From IMG/VR virus record IMGVR_UViG_3300036806_000128, positions 1-39,855 of that record: a stretch of 39,855 nt of DNA. One strand, given 5' to 3'. The position numbers and the translations under genes are program-made. The DNA comes from a virus. This document shows positions 16,605 to 25,331 of this stretch, piece after piece. The notes beneath the pieces were generated by a model, which saw only the letters and a program-made list of their open reading frames with translations, was not told the DNA's origin and did not search any database. Each line of letters opens with the position of its first letter. The stretch's first letter is position 1.

Positions 16605-18633
16605 TCAATTCGGCACACCGCTGCGGCGCGGCGTATTCACTCCCGGCATCTTTGATGATCCCGACACGATTGCCCAAATTGCCATGGCTGAAAATCCGCC
16701 TGAGCAGCAGCCATCCGTGAACCCGGCGCAGCCTCCGCCCATCACCGGCATCGTGCCTAAATCGTTTACCGAATATGCGGCTGATCCAATCAATGCCGCC
16801 AAAATTCCCGAGGCCGTACCGCCGAACACGCCCATGCCTTCAGTTGTGGCCAAAGCAGCCTCAACAGCACTGGCCAGCGCGAGTATACCGCCACCGATTG
16901 ATTCTGCTATTGCCGGTGGCCCCGGCGCAGAGCAGCCGCCACAGCTTTTCCCGAATCAGCCAGCAGCCGCAAGCCAGCCATCGCTTGAGGATTCCCTGAT
17001 GTCAGGTCCGCCAAATGGCGGCAAGGGAATCACGGCACAGAGCCAAGCCCAGCAGGACGTCGCTCCATCAGGCCCTTTGAGCAAGGCTGATTTTCTGGCA
17101 CAGCATCCGGTGAATATTCCCGGCGCGCCCTATGTACCACATGGCGGAAAACTGGCGCTTACAGGACTATTTGCCGCTTTGGACAATGCAGGCGCATTCC
17201 TCGATCACGGCACGCCTACGGTTGGCCCCGGCCTGATGCATAACGTCCAGGCTTTGCAGGAGTACAACCAGAATCTGCCAGTGCAACGGCAGCAGTCAGA
17301 GCAGGCCGCCTATGATGAGTATCTAAAGAACTATGGCGCAGTGCGCCAGAACACTCTTACACCAATCACCACGATTGGGCCAGATGGTCGACCGATGACG
17401 ACCTACGTCGATCCGGCGACACAGAAAGCGCTTCTACCTGCCAATACAAAGGCTGGCGCTTCGATTGTCACTACGCAGATCAGGGCCGACAGCGCGGAAG
17501 ACGTTGCGCGCCTGAGACTGGCATTCCAGCAGGGCAAGGTCGCACGCGTAATGCCGGTAAAGATGCAGGACGGAACGCCAGGAATGGCTGCCTATGACGC
17601 GCAAGGCAATCTTCTGCACACGATCCCCGGCGCGTTGCCGCCTGCGCAATATCTGCCGACCTCATCCACTACTCAGGACGTAAAAGAGGACGGCAACGGC
17701 GGATACATCATCATTCCGAAGACGGAAACGAAAGCACCGAACCTTGGCGGGGTTGCAGCTGGTGTACCTGTAGCAGCTGGGAGAAAGCCAATGACTCCGC
17801 CGGGAAAACAGCCGCAGGCAGCGGCTGGCCCAGGAGGATCGTCGCCAGCAGCACCGCCACGCCGTACCGGACAGCCGCCAACAGCAGGCGGAACGGTTGC
17901 GCGTCCAGTTCTCAATGCAGCGGGCGGCCAGCAGGGCGGAAAGAGCAGCGCAGATACAGGCTATGCAGTTGATCCCCAAACACAGCAGACAATGCTTACC
18001 ACTCGCTCCGATGCCGGACAGAAAGGCCTTCAGGAGTTCCGCAAAGTCTCACAGAACGATATCGACAAAGACCGTCAGATTACGAACCGACTAAGCGATG
18101 TGGAAACCAAACTCAATCGCTATGACGACGCGCTGCAATCGCCGCAATTGAGTGGGGACGATAAGAGCGCCATCGGCAAAATCATCCGCAGCGACAAATT
18201 CAAGCTTGGAGCTTTTGGGCTCGAGGTTCCGGTTGATCAGGTCAATCTCTGGCTGCGCGAAAACCGTATCAGTGGATTGAGCGATGCAGGCGTGAAAGCG
18301 CTGGCATCGTATTACAACGCACGCGAATCCATGAGCGGATACCAGCGCGTTCTCTCGGGCAGCAATCGTGGTAGCGATAAGACAATGGAGTTGAATATCG
18401 ACGCGCTGCCGAAACCGACTGACCCAGCGAACTACGCGAAGGAATCAATCAATCAATTCCGCGAAAACATTCCGATCATGCGCCGCGGACTTCCTGTGCT
18501 GCCAGGCGTGAGTAATCCGAACCCAGTACAGCAGCAGGGCGGCAATGTTGCCCCTGAGGGAACGATTGTCCAAGTTGGCAACGAAAAACAGATCAAGCAA
18601 AACGGCAAATGGGTTAAATACACCGGTCAGTAA
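16594..18633 (+). CDS. Large internal virion/ejection-type protein
   Basis: 679 residues. The first ~150 residues are Pro/Ala-rich and probably disordered (VNPAQPPPITGIVPKSF). A helical section follows (NVQALQEYNQNLPVQRQQSE), then another Pro/Gly-rich linker (TPPGKQPQAAAGPGGSSP) and a long helical C-terminal domain (RQITNRLSDVETKLNRYDDA). The end (VQVGNEKQIKQNGKWVKYTG) is a small beta module of a kind often repeated at the ends of phage internal proteins. Its place before the other large protein and the lysis genes, with no tape measure, suggests injection with the DNA. No enzymatic domain recognised. Confidence 0.5.
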   Translation: MANNQFGTPLRRGVFTPGIFDDPDTIAQIAMAENPPEQQPSVNPAQPPPITGIVPKSFTEYAADPINAAKIPEAVPPNTPMPSVVAKAASTALASASIPPPIDSAIAGGPGAEQPPQLFPNQPAAASQPSLEDSLMSGPPNGGKGITAQSQAQQDVAPSGPLSKADFLAQHPVNIPGAPYVPHGGKLALTGLFAALDNAGAFLDHGTPTVGPGLMHNVQALQEYNQNLPVQRQQSEQAAYDEYLKNYGAVRQNTLTPITTIGPDGRPMTTYVDPATQKALLPANTKAGASIVTTQIRADSAEDVARLRLAFQQGKVARVMPVKMQDGTPGMAAYDAQGNLLHTIPGALPPAQYLPTSSTTQDVKEDGNGGYIIIPKTETKAPNLGGVAAGVPVAAGRKPMTPPGKQPQAAAGPGGSSPAAPPRRTGQPPTAGGTVARPVLNAAGGQQGGKSSADTGYAVDPQTQQTMLTTRSDAGQKGLQEFRKVSQNDIDKDRQITNRLSDVETKLNRYDDALQSPQLSGDDKSAIGKIIRSDKFKLGAFGLEVPVDQVNLWLRENRISGLSDAGVKALASYYNARESMSGYQRVLSGSNRGSDKTMELNIDALPKPTDPANYAKESINQFRENIPIMRRGLPVLPGVSNPNPVQQQGGNVAPEGTIVQVGNEKQIKQNGKWVKYTGQ

Positions 18634-18641
18634 TCCCCTTC

Positions 18642-21635
18642 ATGGCACAAGCTCAACAGCAGGCATTCTCCGATCTTCCACCCGGAGCACAGGTGATCCA
18701 CGCCCCGGTAGCGGCAGCCGCGCAATATTCGGACATCCCTACTGGCGCGCAAGTTGTTCATGACCCAGCCGGCATATCACCGAAGCCATCTGTCCCAGCG
18801 CCAGACACGACCCTGACAGACATGATGGGCAACGGAATGCCCTCAGAAGAAGACCTGAATCCTTCAGACGCGCAACATCCGGTAATTGCAGCAGCAGTTA
18901 ATCGGGCACTAGATTTCGTCAAGGGCACAGCGCGTTTATTTGGCCAGCCGCCGACAGGTAAGGCAGAAAATGCCGCGATGCTGGCAGGCCCAGCCGGTCC
19001 AATACTCACTCGTATGGTTCGCGGCCAGGCCCAGGCTTCCAAAACCGCGTTTCAGCAGGCGGCAGACCAAGGCTCACAGGTAAATTACCTCACCGATGAC
19101 AAAGGAAACATGGTCACCGGAATGGATGGCGAGCCCATCCCGGCCAGCACGGAAGATGCACTGCAGGATGCCCGGTCAAAAGTCACGCTTCTATCTGCTG
19201 TGAATCCTTTCGCTACTGGCTCAGTGGTGAATGTAAACCAGCTTCAGGATCAGGGAAAACCGCAGCAGGCGCTAGGCGAGGGACTATTCGACGCCGCTAC
19301 TCTGGGCTCTGGTATGCGCGGCCCGCAGCAGGTAATTTCTGATTCATTAAATGATGCTGCTGCCGGAATAAAGCAGGGAGCGCAAACGGTTCGACGTTCG
19401 GGCCCAGGACTGATGAAGGCAGTCGATAAAGGTACGGATGTGCTGGCGGATGCGTTGGTTGATCCGCGCAAGATGGCGACTGAAACGATCCCGCGCGCAG
19501 CGGGAAGAGCAGTAAAGAGAATGGTGGGCCAGCCTCCAACAGTGGCCACTCCAGCCGCCATATCCCAGCCTCAGCTTGCTTTGCCGCCAGCCCCAATTGA
19601 ATTACCTGCGATCCCAGCGGCGCCAGAGCCAGAAGGACTTTTCCCCGCGGCTAGCACGGTCATACATGATCCAATCACAGGCGAATCGCGGGTACAGTTT
19701 CTTACCAGTAGAGCAGAGCCAGAACAGGGCCTCACACCGCAGGACACGCAACTTCTTAATGACCCCCGCGGCGCACTGGCGCGCTTTGCGCAGACAGACA
19801 ATCTGGGCGGCATGGCTGATGCGCTTGACTCGCGCAATCCAGATCCGTTCAGCAATCCGATCAAGCCGCAGAGCACGCTGCCGGCATGGGCGCAAGAGGT
19901 AACAGATTGGGAAGCGAACGATCCACGGCATTTGTTCAATGTGCAGGATGAGCATGACTTCCTGAATCATCAGCGCCAGGAAGAAATTCTGCAGTGGATT
20001 GACGACCACAATAAGCAGCCTGAGCCGTTCCAGTCAAAAGGACTGAAGACCTCAGATCAGACAAAGCAGCCAGGATTGATGCGGAATGCGGCACCCAATG
20101 GCACGTCACAGCCGCAGGTTCCAACCGATGAGAATACGCTGGATCTTCTGACAAAGTCAGTCGAGCAGGTCCAGGCCAAGAAAACCGGACCAGGATTGAT
20201 GGCGAATGACCAACCGCAGTCAGCGAAGGTTGGAGGGGCGAAGGTTCTTAAAGGTGACGTCCCGCTTACAGGAGCAGTCAGCCCAACCGCGGCCGATATC
20301 ACCAGATTGACAGCGGAATTGAAGACAGCCACCGATCCAAGGGAAATCGCGGACATTCAGCAGGCCCTAGAACACGCACAAGCCAGAATGGAAGGACGGC
20401 CATACCATCCGCCAGAGCAGGCTGAGGTAGAGAACCTTCCTGCAACCCAGCCGCGTACTCATCAGCCAGCGCCTTACACGCGAGGCCAGGAGCCAGCCGC
20501 AGCAATCTCTCAAGGTTCACCTTCGGCGCCTGTACCTGCAAGTTCGTTGCAGCCAGGGCAGGCAGGTATCGTCAGCACATCCGAACTAAATCTTGATCCT
20601 AAGCGTTTCCAGTTCAAGATGGGAACCGATGACAGCGGAGTCACCAATCAGTTCAAGGATACGCAGAAGTTTAATCCCGATCTCGCCGGCGTGATCTCTA
20701 CCTGGACAGACCCAGCCGATGGCAAGACTTATGTTGTGAACGGGCATCATCGCGTAGAACTCGCCCAGCGGACCGGTGAGCCTACAATGTTGGTTCGCAA
20801 GCTGCAGGCGAGTACAGCAGAGAATGCGCGCGCGCAGGGAGCACTGATCAACATTGCAGAAGGCCGCGGTACCGCCGTAGACGCTGCCAAGTTCTTCCGC
20901 GATTCAGGCTTGACCGCGGACGATCTGGGAAAAGAAGGCGTTCCCATCAGCGAATCGAAGGTTTCTGATGGCATGGCGCTGTCGAAACTGGATCCTTCTA
21001 TTTTCAATAAGGTAGCTACCGGTCAGATGCCGGAACAGCGCGGAATTGCCATCGGAAACGCGACGTCTGATCCCGTGCAGCAGGAAGCTATTGTTAAGCT
21101 GATCGAAAAGCAGGAAGCAAAAGGCCGGAAGGTTAATAATGACACCGTGGCCGAGCTTTCGCGTTTTGTTGCCAATTCCGGAAACAAGACGATTGAGCAA
21201 GGTGGCCTGTTTGGGGCAAATCAGGAAATCCACAGTCTGGCCCTGGATAAAGCGGAAATCTCATCCTTTATTAAGCAGCAGATTGCCAAGGAAAAGCGGG
21301 TTTTCGGGAGCGTGGCCACTCCCGGTAAAGCGGAGGCCTTGGGCCAGGTGGAAGGGCAATCGATTCAGGCGGGAAAGAATGCCGAGATTAGCCAGCAGGC
21401 ATCGCAGGCGCTTGAGCTGTTCGACAAGATGAGCGTGACTAAGGGCCCGGTTGATGACATACTTGAATCGGCAGCAAAGGGGCGCGCCAGTGGATACACT
21501 TCACCCGAAGAAGCTAAACGGACCGCCTACGAAAAAGTCAGAGCGGAGCTACAAAAGACTCTCGGAAGCGGACAAGACGGAAGTCCTGCAGGGAGCCAAA
21601 CACGCCCTGGATTTCCAGCGCCTCCAAAGCGATAA
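18642..21635 (+). CDS. Large internal virion protein with ParB-type domain and HTH
   Basis: 997 residues. The N-terminus has two copies of a motif, FSDLPPGAQVIHAP (9-22) and YSDIPTGAQVVHDP (29-42), with a weaker third copy later (STVIHDP). A long helical and disordered middle carries several PGLM motifs. Around residues 640-730 is a ParB/Srx-type domain (LDPKRFQFKMG ... VVNGHHRVELAQRTG, Gly701-His-His-Arg704). It is followed by a ParB-like helix-turn-helix (AAKFFRDSGLTADDLGKEG, then SESKVSDGMALSKLDPSIFN). The GHHR form is that of nuclease or ATP/CTP-binding members and lacks the usual chromosomal GERR motif. This is a phage polyvalent protein, probably injected. The last ~30 codons may be out of frame (see findings). 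Confidence 0.6.
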   Translation: MAQAQQQAFSDLPPGAQVIHAPVAAAAQYSDIPTGAQVVHDPAGISPKPSVPAPDTTLTDMMGNGMPSEEDLNPSDAQHPVIAAAVNRALDFVKGTARLFGQPPTGKAENAAMLAGPAGPILTRMVRGQAQASKTAFQQAADQGSQVNYLTDDKGNMVTGMDGEPIPASTEDALQDARSKVTLLSAVNPFATGSVVNVNQLQDQGKPQQALGEGLFDAATLGSGMRGPQQVISDSLNDAAAGIKQGAQTVRRSGPGLMKAVDKGTDVLADALVDPRKMATETIPRAAGRAVKRMVGQPPTVATPAAISQPQLALPPAPIELPAIPAAPEPEGLFPAASTVIHDPITGESRVQFLTSRAEPEQGLTPQDTQLLNDPRGALARFAQTDNLGGMADALDSRNPDPFSNPIKPQSTLPAWAQEVTDWEANDPRHLFNVQDEHDFLNHQRQEEILQWIDDHNKQPEPFQSKGLKTSDQTKQPGLMRNAAPNGTSQPQVPTDENTLDLLTKSVEQVQAKKTGPGLMANDQPQSAKVGGAKVLKGDVPLTGAVSPTAADITRLTAELKTATDPREIADIQQALEHAQARMEGRPYHPPEQAEVENLPATQPRTHQPAPYTRGQEPAAAISQGSPSAPVPASSLQPGQAGIVSTSELNLDPKRFQFKMGTDDSGVTNQFKDTQKFNPDLAGVISTWTDPADGKTYVVNGHHRVELAQRTGEPTMLVRKLQASTAENARAQGALINIAEGRGTAVDAAKFFRDSGLTADDLGKEGVPISESKVSDGMALSKLDPSIFNKVATGQMPEQRGIAIGNATSDPVQQEAIVKLIEKQEAKGRKVNNDTVAELSRFVANSGNKTIEQGGLFGANQEIHSLALDKAEISSFIKQQIAKEKRVFGSVATPGKAEALGQVEGQSIQAGKNAEISQQASQALELFDKMSVTKGPVDDILESAAKGRASGYTSPEEAKRTAYEKVRAELQKTLGSGQDGSPAGSQTRPGFPAPPKR

Positions 21636-21703
21636 GACGCCAGAGCAGGACATAGCGGCCGGCAAGCGCAAGCCGAACTAAGAATCTATAAATTCCCTCA
21701 GAT

Positions 21704-21732
21704 GGCAGCCTATTGGGCTGCCTTTTGTTTTT
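21704..21732 (+). terminator. Rho-independent terminator
   Basis: 7-bp stem GGCAGCC/GGCTGCC with a 5-base loop, then TTTTGTTTTT. It ends the structural block before the lysis genes. Confidence 0.75.
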
Positions 21733-21766
21733 GCAACGCCATTTCATCTTTCGCGAGGGTACCCCA

Positions 21767-21982
21767 TTGGAAGCAGCCACTCAGCGTCAACTTGAAAACT
21801 CATCTGACCATGATCTTCTCGTCCGTTCTGTCACATTACTGGACGTCCTAACCGGCGATCTGCGTAGCCTGAGAAGTGATCATGAAAAACGTCTTCGGAA
21901 TCTTGAACGCCTGGTTTATATGGGCCTTGGTGGACTGTCCGTGATCGACGTTCTGGCGCACACATTTTTCCATCTTCGCTGA
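21767..21982 (+). CDS. XhlA-like coiled-coil membrane protein (lysis)
   Basis: 71 residues from TTG 21767, which has GAGGGT eight bases upstream; the frame extends back to 21713 but that would run through the terminator. A heptad-rich helix (LLDVLTGDLRSLRSDHEKRL) precedes one C-terminal hydrophobic segment (VYMGLGGLSVIDVLAHTFF). This layout is that of XhlA-type holin-associated proteins. It overlaps the next start by one base (TGATG) and leads the lysis cassette. Confidence 0.5.
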   Translation: MEAATQRQLENSSDHDLLVRSVTLLDVLTGDLRSLRSDHEKRLRNLERLVYMGLGGLSVIDVLAHTFFHLR

Positions 21983-22230
21983 TGAAAACAAAAATATCGC
22001 TCGCAATCCTCATTCTCGCCGGATTGCTGGGCGCCAGTGTGGGCTGCGGCCATGCCACGCCAAAGAAGCCGCTTACCGGACTTCCAGTGCTCTTCCGCCA
22101 TTGCGAGATCATTCAAGAGCCCGATGGCCGCAAAGGCTGTGACTGTCTCCATCCTCTGATTATTGAGACCGTCGACGCGCAAACCAAAAAGAGAACGCGA
22201 ATCGCCTATTGCGACGGAAAGGTGAACTAG
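21982..22230 (+). CDS. Small lipoprotein, spanin-like candidate
   Basis: 82 residues. The N-terminal hydrophobic signal ends in a lipobox-like LLGASVGCG (Cys22), with a less usual Ser at -3. The mature part is short and Cys-rich (HCEIIQEPDGRKGCDCLHP, YCDG). A small lipoprotein inside a lysis cassette suggests an outer-membrane spanin, but the Pro-rich character of Rz1 is lacking and there is no separate inner spanin. The next ATG follows the stop directly (TAGATG). Confidence 0.5.
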   Translation: MKTKISLAILILAGLLGASVGCGHATPKKPLTGLPVLFRHCEIIQEPDGRKGCDCLHPLIIETVDAQTKKRTRIAYCDGKVN

Positions 22231-22686
22231 ATGACAAAAGAAGCTCTGCAAGAGCAAGTCGTGCGCGTGGCACGCCTGAACAATGTGGACCCCGTACTGG
22301 CGTGCGCGGTTGTCGAACAGGAATCAGAGTGGAACCCGTGGGCCATCAGGTTTGAGCCTGCATTCGAGAGACGCTATATCCATCCCGCTCACCCTGATGC
22401 GCCTACGACCGAAGAGATGACGCGCGCGATGTCTTTCGGGCTGTTTCAGGTTATGGGTGAAGTGGCGCGAGAACGCGGCTTCAAAGAGCGTTTCCTGAGC
22501 TCGCTATGTGATCCCGATTTCGGCATTCCGGTTGGGGTTGCCAATCTGAAACATTGCCTCGATACGTGCGCCGGTGATGAAACGAAAGCTCTACTGCATT
22601 GGAACGGCGGCAGCAATGCGAACTATCCGCGTGAGGTTCTGGCGCGTAAGGCCAATTACGAGACGGCCATTTCAGCCACAGCTTAA
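22231..22686 (+). CDS. Lytic transglycosylase endolysin
   Basis: 151 residues with the soluble lytic transglycosylase signature: VVEQESEWNPWAIR (catalytic Glu31 within ES), then MSFGLFQVMG, and later LLHWNGGSNANYP in place of the usual A-YN-G motif. It cleaves the MurNAc-GlcNAc bond of peptidoglycan with anhydro product formation. There is no signal peptide, so release needs a holin; a candidate follows 41 bases later. The single domain and its position identify it as the phage endolysin rather than a virion hydrolase. Confidence 0.8.
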   Translation: MTKEALQEQVVRVARLNNVDPVLACAVVEQESEWNPWAIRFEPAFERRYIHPAHPDAPTTEEMTRAMSFGLFQVMGEVARERGFKERFLSSLCDPDFGIPVGVANLKHCLDTCAGDETKALLHWNGGSNANYPREVLARKANYETAISATA

Positions 22687-22727
22687 ATCAAGAGGAAATC
22701 AAGATTCAGCAGAGAAAGGATTGAGAG

Positions 22728-22982
22728 ATGACTTTCTGGAAAGAACATTTTCTAGACCTATTGCTAGTCGTGTTGATTCTGGTTTTTGCAGGATTGGCAA
22801 TGTGGTGCGCTCATGTTCACTTCGATAAGGGGTTTGAAGTGTTTAGCGGCATCGCCTGCAGCACTCTTGTTGGCGCGTTTATCGGGCGCATGAAGACTAG
22901 TCCCGACCCGACGGTACCTGCATTGATGCAGATGCTCCAAGCCAACGGTAACGGCAAACCTACAGAAAGCCCAAACGCGTAG
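22728..22982 (+). CDS. Holin candidate
   Basis: 84 residues with a good ribosome site (GAAAGGATTGAGAG). It has one strong hydrophobic segment (FLDLLLVVLILVFAGLAMWC) and a second, weaker one (GIACSTLVGAFIG), then a polar tail. A two-segment small membrane protein next to the endolysin fits a class II holin, which forms the lesions that let the endolysin cross the inner membrane. Confidence 0.6.
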   Translation: MTFWKEHFLDLLLVVLILVFAGLAMWCAHVHFDKGFEVFSGIACSTLVGAFIGRMKTSPDPTVPALMQMLQANGNGKPTESPNA

Positions 22983-23044
22983 GGCCCATCCGGGCCACAG
23001 AAATAGATTCACAGATTCACAAATCAATAAATTTAGGAGAAATC

Positions 23045-23431
23045 ATGGCAACTCCAGCAAGTCCCTTGAACACCACCAAAATCACCACGGCAGTCACAGC
23101 GGTAGGCTTTGGCCTTAACCTACTGCCTTTCTTCGTGCAGGGCGTAGAAACCCTGTTCGGCAAGAAAACCGGCCAGACCAAGAAAACGGCAGTCAGCAAT
23201 CTGGTCAACGCGTCGATCGTCGGCATCGCCGGCGGATTCGGCTTGGCTGGATCGCCGGAACTGGCACAGACCATCAACACTTTCCGTCCGCTGATCAGCC
23301 AGACCATTGACCAGGTCGCGACACAGTTGTTCCCGCCCGCGCCAGCTCCTGAGCCGGTCCCGGTTGTGGCGCAGCCTGTTCAGGTTGCCAATGATGCTTC
23401 GCCCGACCCGGTACTGAACAGCGCCGGATAG
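23045..23431 (+). CDS. Small hydrophobic phage protein, unknown
   Basis: 128 residues after TTTAGGAGAAATC. The N-terminal half has a hydrophobic helix (AVTAVGFGLNLLPFFVQGVE), followed by a second (LVNASIVGIAGGFGLAG). The C-terminal third is Pro/Ala/Val-rich (PPAPAPEPVPVVAQPVQVA). This might be an additional membrane lysis factor (antiholin) or a structural protein. A terminator begins 28 bases after its stop. Confidence 0.5.
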   Translation: MATPASPLNTTKITTAVTAVGFGLNLLPFFVQGVETLFGKKTGQTKKTAVSNLVNASIVGIAGGFGLAGSPELAQTINTFRPLISQTIDQVATQLFPPAPAPEPVPVVAQPVQVANDASPDPVLNSAG

Positions 23432-23459
23432 GCCCAGAGACAACTTTCGACGCATTAAC

Positions 23460-23500
23460 GGCTGCTCTCTTCATGCCAGAGGGAGCAGCCAATCTTTTTT
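23460..23500 (+). terminator. Rho-independent terminator
   Basis: 8-bp stem GGCTGCTC/GAGCAGCC with a 15-base loop, then AATCTTTTTT. It closes the lysis cassette, 33 bases before the barrel gene. Confidence 0.7.
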
Positions 23501-23532
23501 GTAATCAACTTTTCAACCTCTAGGAGAAATAA

Positions 23533-24075
23533 ATGAAGCTTCGTATTTCCGTGCTTTTGTGTATCGCATTGACCATCGCTCTGCCGTGCATCAGCTACGC
23601 GCAGACCAGCACCTTTTCCATTGGCGGCAGCTACACCCACAACGGCGATCTGCCGCAGTCGATCAAGGGCGTACCGGGATTCCTGAAGAGTGGGACTGAC
23701 ATCGGCGGAGTGGATGTCGGGCTGTCGTCAAAACTCTTTGGCCCGCTGGGGTTGGCCTTTGATGGCAACTTTTCACACTCCGCCGAGCAGAATCAGTTCC
23801 TATTTGCGGGCGGTCCCGAATTGTCGAAGCGCTTTACCAATCAGAGACTCTTTGCTCATGCGCTTATTGGCGGGGCGTATGAAACGCAGAAACTCAAAGG
23901 CTTTGCGCTGACTTCTCTGGCCGATTCGTCTTTCGCTTATGATCTGGGCGGCGGATACGAGAAGTTCGTCAGTAAACATGTGGGCCTGCGGACAGGGCTT
24001 GATTACTTCTATACCGAAGCCTTCAAATCAAGTGACCACAACGTGAGGGCAACGCTGGGACTGGCCATCAGGTAA
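23533..24075 (+). CDS. Outer-membrane beta-barrel protein (Lom/Ail-like moron)
   Basis: 180 residues with a signal peptide (MKLRISVLLCIALTIALPCI, cleaved after SYAQ) and ribosome site AGGAGAAATAA. The mature part alternates strands and turns typical of an eight-stranded barrel (STFSIGGSYTHNGDL, VDVGLSSKLFGPLGLAFDG, FAHALIGGAYETQ, FAYDLGGGYEKFVSKHVGL) and ends HNVRATLGLAIR with a terminal Arg. Phage-encoded barrels of this type alter the host surface in lysogens. Terminators on both sides isolate it from the late genes. Confidence 0.65.
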   Translation: MKLRISVLLCIALTIALPCISYAQTSTFSIGGSYTHNGDLPQSIKGVPGFLKSGTDIGGVDVGLSSKLFGPLGLAFDGNFSHSAEQNQFLFAGGPELSKRFTNQRLFAHALIGGAYETQKLKGFALTSLADSSFAYDLGGGYEKFVSKHVGLRTGLDYFYTEAFKSSDHNVRATLGLAIR

Positions 24076-24098
24076 GACGCAAGATATCAAAATGAAAA

Positions 24099-24130
24099 CG
24101 CCCGGGGCTTAATTGCTCCGGGCGCTTTTT
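24099..24130. terminator. Bidirectional terminator between late and early regions
   Basis: 7-bp stem CGCCCGG/CCGGGCG followed by GCTTTTT on the + strand. On the minus strand the same stem is followed by GTTTTCATTTT. It lies between the stops of two convergent genes, so it can end both transcripts. Confidence 0.75.
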
Positions 24131-24144
24131 GTGTTTATGGGCTC

Positions 24145-24738
24145 TTACGCTCCGACCTTTTCAGCCTCTTCCTCTTCAGCGCCTTCCTCTTCCTCGTCCT
24201 TTGGTCCATTGTCGCCGGTGAGTGACATTTGAACGCCATCGCCCTGCTTCAGCGCGTTTTCTGTTGGCGTGAAAGATGCCCAGAGACCGTCCACCATTCC
24301 ATGCCTGAGCCACAGATTGAAGCCGCGCCTGTCTTCCTTCACTTTGAACTTGAAGCGCAGGACAGAGATGTCTTTTTCCTGCTCTACAAGAAAATCATAG
24401 AGTGTCAGGTTTGTCAGGCATTCCAGGCGTTCTTTTGGTTTTGATTTCTCTGTTGAATAAAACTCGATTGTGATGCCCTGCAACTTGAAATCGCCGAGCG
24501 GAGCTTCACTGACAAATGAGTTTTCCTGCTCCACAGCTTCGAACGCTGCCTGAATAAAATCTGGAAAGCCTTCAAATGGTGCAATGAGCGGGATGGTGCA
24601 ATGGAAGACGGTAATGCGCTGTGACTTTTTCTTGCTACCGCCCACCTGTTGCACGATGTGATCGAGGCTGATAATGCGCCGACCACGTTGAAAAAAGGAA
24701 AAGCGTTTATCCTGGCTTTCGTCGTACTTTGGTCGCAT
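24145..24738 (-). CDS. Hypothetical protein with acidic tail (last gene of early operon)
   Basis: 197 residues from ATG 24738, with AGGAG at a good distance; a GTG directly before is less likely. The N-terminus is basic (MRPKYDESQDKRFSFFQRGR). The central domain is mixed alpha/beta with VFHCTIPLIAPFEGFPDF and FKVKEDRRGFNLWLRHGMVD. The last ~25 residues are almost all acidic (DEEEEGAEEEEAEK). Acidic tails of this type occur in ssDNA-binding and DNA-mimic proteins, but the core is not a recognisable OB fold. Function not assigned. Confidence 0.5.
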   Translation of the reverse strand: MRPKYDESQDKRFSFFQRGRRIISLDHIVQQVGGSKKKSQRITVFHCTIPLIAPFEGFPDFIQAAFEAVEQENSFVSEAPLGDFKLQGITIEFYSTEKSKPKERLECLTNLTLYDFLVEQEKDISVLRFKFKVKEDRRGFNLWLRHGMVDGLWASFTPTENALKQGDGVQMSLTGDNGPKDEEEEGAEEEEAEKVGA

Positions 24739-24774
24739 CACTTCTCTCCTGGCTCTGGATTTTGTGCAGCTTTT

Positions 24775-25299
24775 TTAGTCAGCTGCCTTGCGGTTTGGGT
24801 GAACTCTCATCGCGAGAGCATCCTTGAGGGCATCGAGCAGCTTTTCATCCGGTGTGGTCTCAATGTTTTCCATGATCCAAAAACATATTGTGCGTGGGGT
24901 GCTGCGATCCTGCGCGACAAGAGTGAATGTCTGCTCTCCGCGCGCCTGAGCTCGCGCAAAGCAGCCAGCATCCATTTCACGCCCGACGGATGACTGAATG
25001 GCGGGATTGAAAACTGGTGTGTAGCCTTCCTCGAATGCTTTGGCTGGCGAATAGGACGTGTATCCGTCTTGATAAATCACGTAATAACCGCCAACTTCCG
25101 GCTTGTGTTTTTCAACGAATGAAGCTGGAACGGTAATCGGCGCGTACATCTTGTCGGCTGGAACTATCTGGTAGCTGCCACCGAGAAATACTTCATTCGC
25201 CGGTGATTGTTTGATTTCTTCTATCTTGTGCGCCCATACCTCTTTGTGGCATTTGTAGCGCGGCAACTCAATCGAAACTTGGCCTGTGGTTTGTGTCAT
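24775..25299 (-). CDS. Phage protein of unknown function
   Basis: 174 residues. The first ~100 contain FLGGSYQIVPADKMYAPITV and the phrase KPEVGGYYVIYQDGYTSYSP AKAFEEGYT, which I associate with a widespread small phage protein. The second part (CFARAQARGEQTFTLVAQDR) may be a separate domain describing a modified or oxidised substrate, but this is not supported by a motif. Preceded by AAAGGAGAG. No membrane segment. Confidence 0.5.
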   Translation of the reverse strand: MTQTTGQVSIELPRYKCHKEVWAHKIEEIKQSPANEVFLGGSYQIVPADKMYAPITVPASFVEKHKPEVGGYYVIYQDGYTSYSPAKAFEEGYTPVFNPAIQSSVGREMDAGCFARAQARGEQTFTLVAQDRSTPRTICFWIMENIETTPDEKLLDALKDALAMRVHPNRKAAD

Positions 25300-25331
25300 C
25301 GTACTCTCCTTTAAGTGTCGTTGAACGTCTA

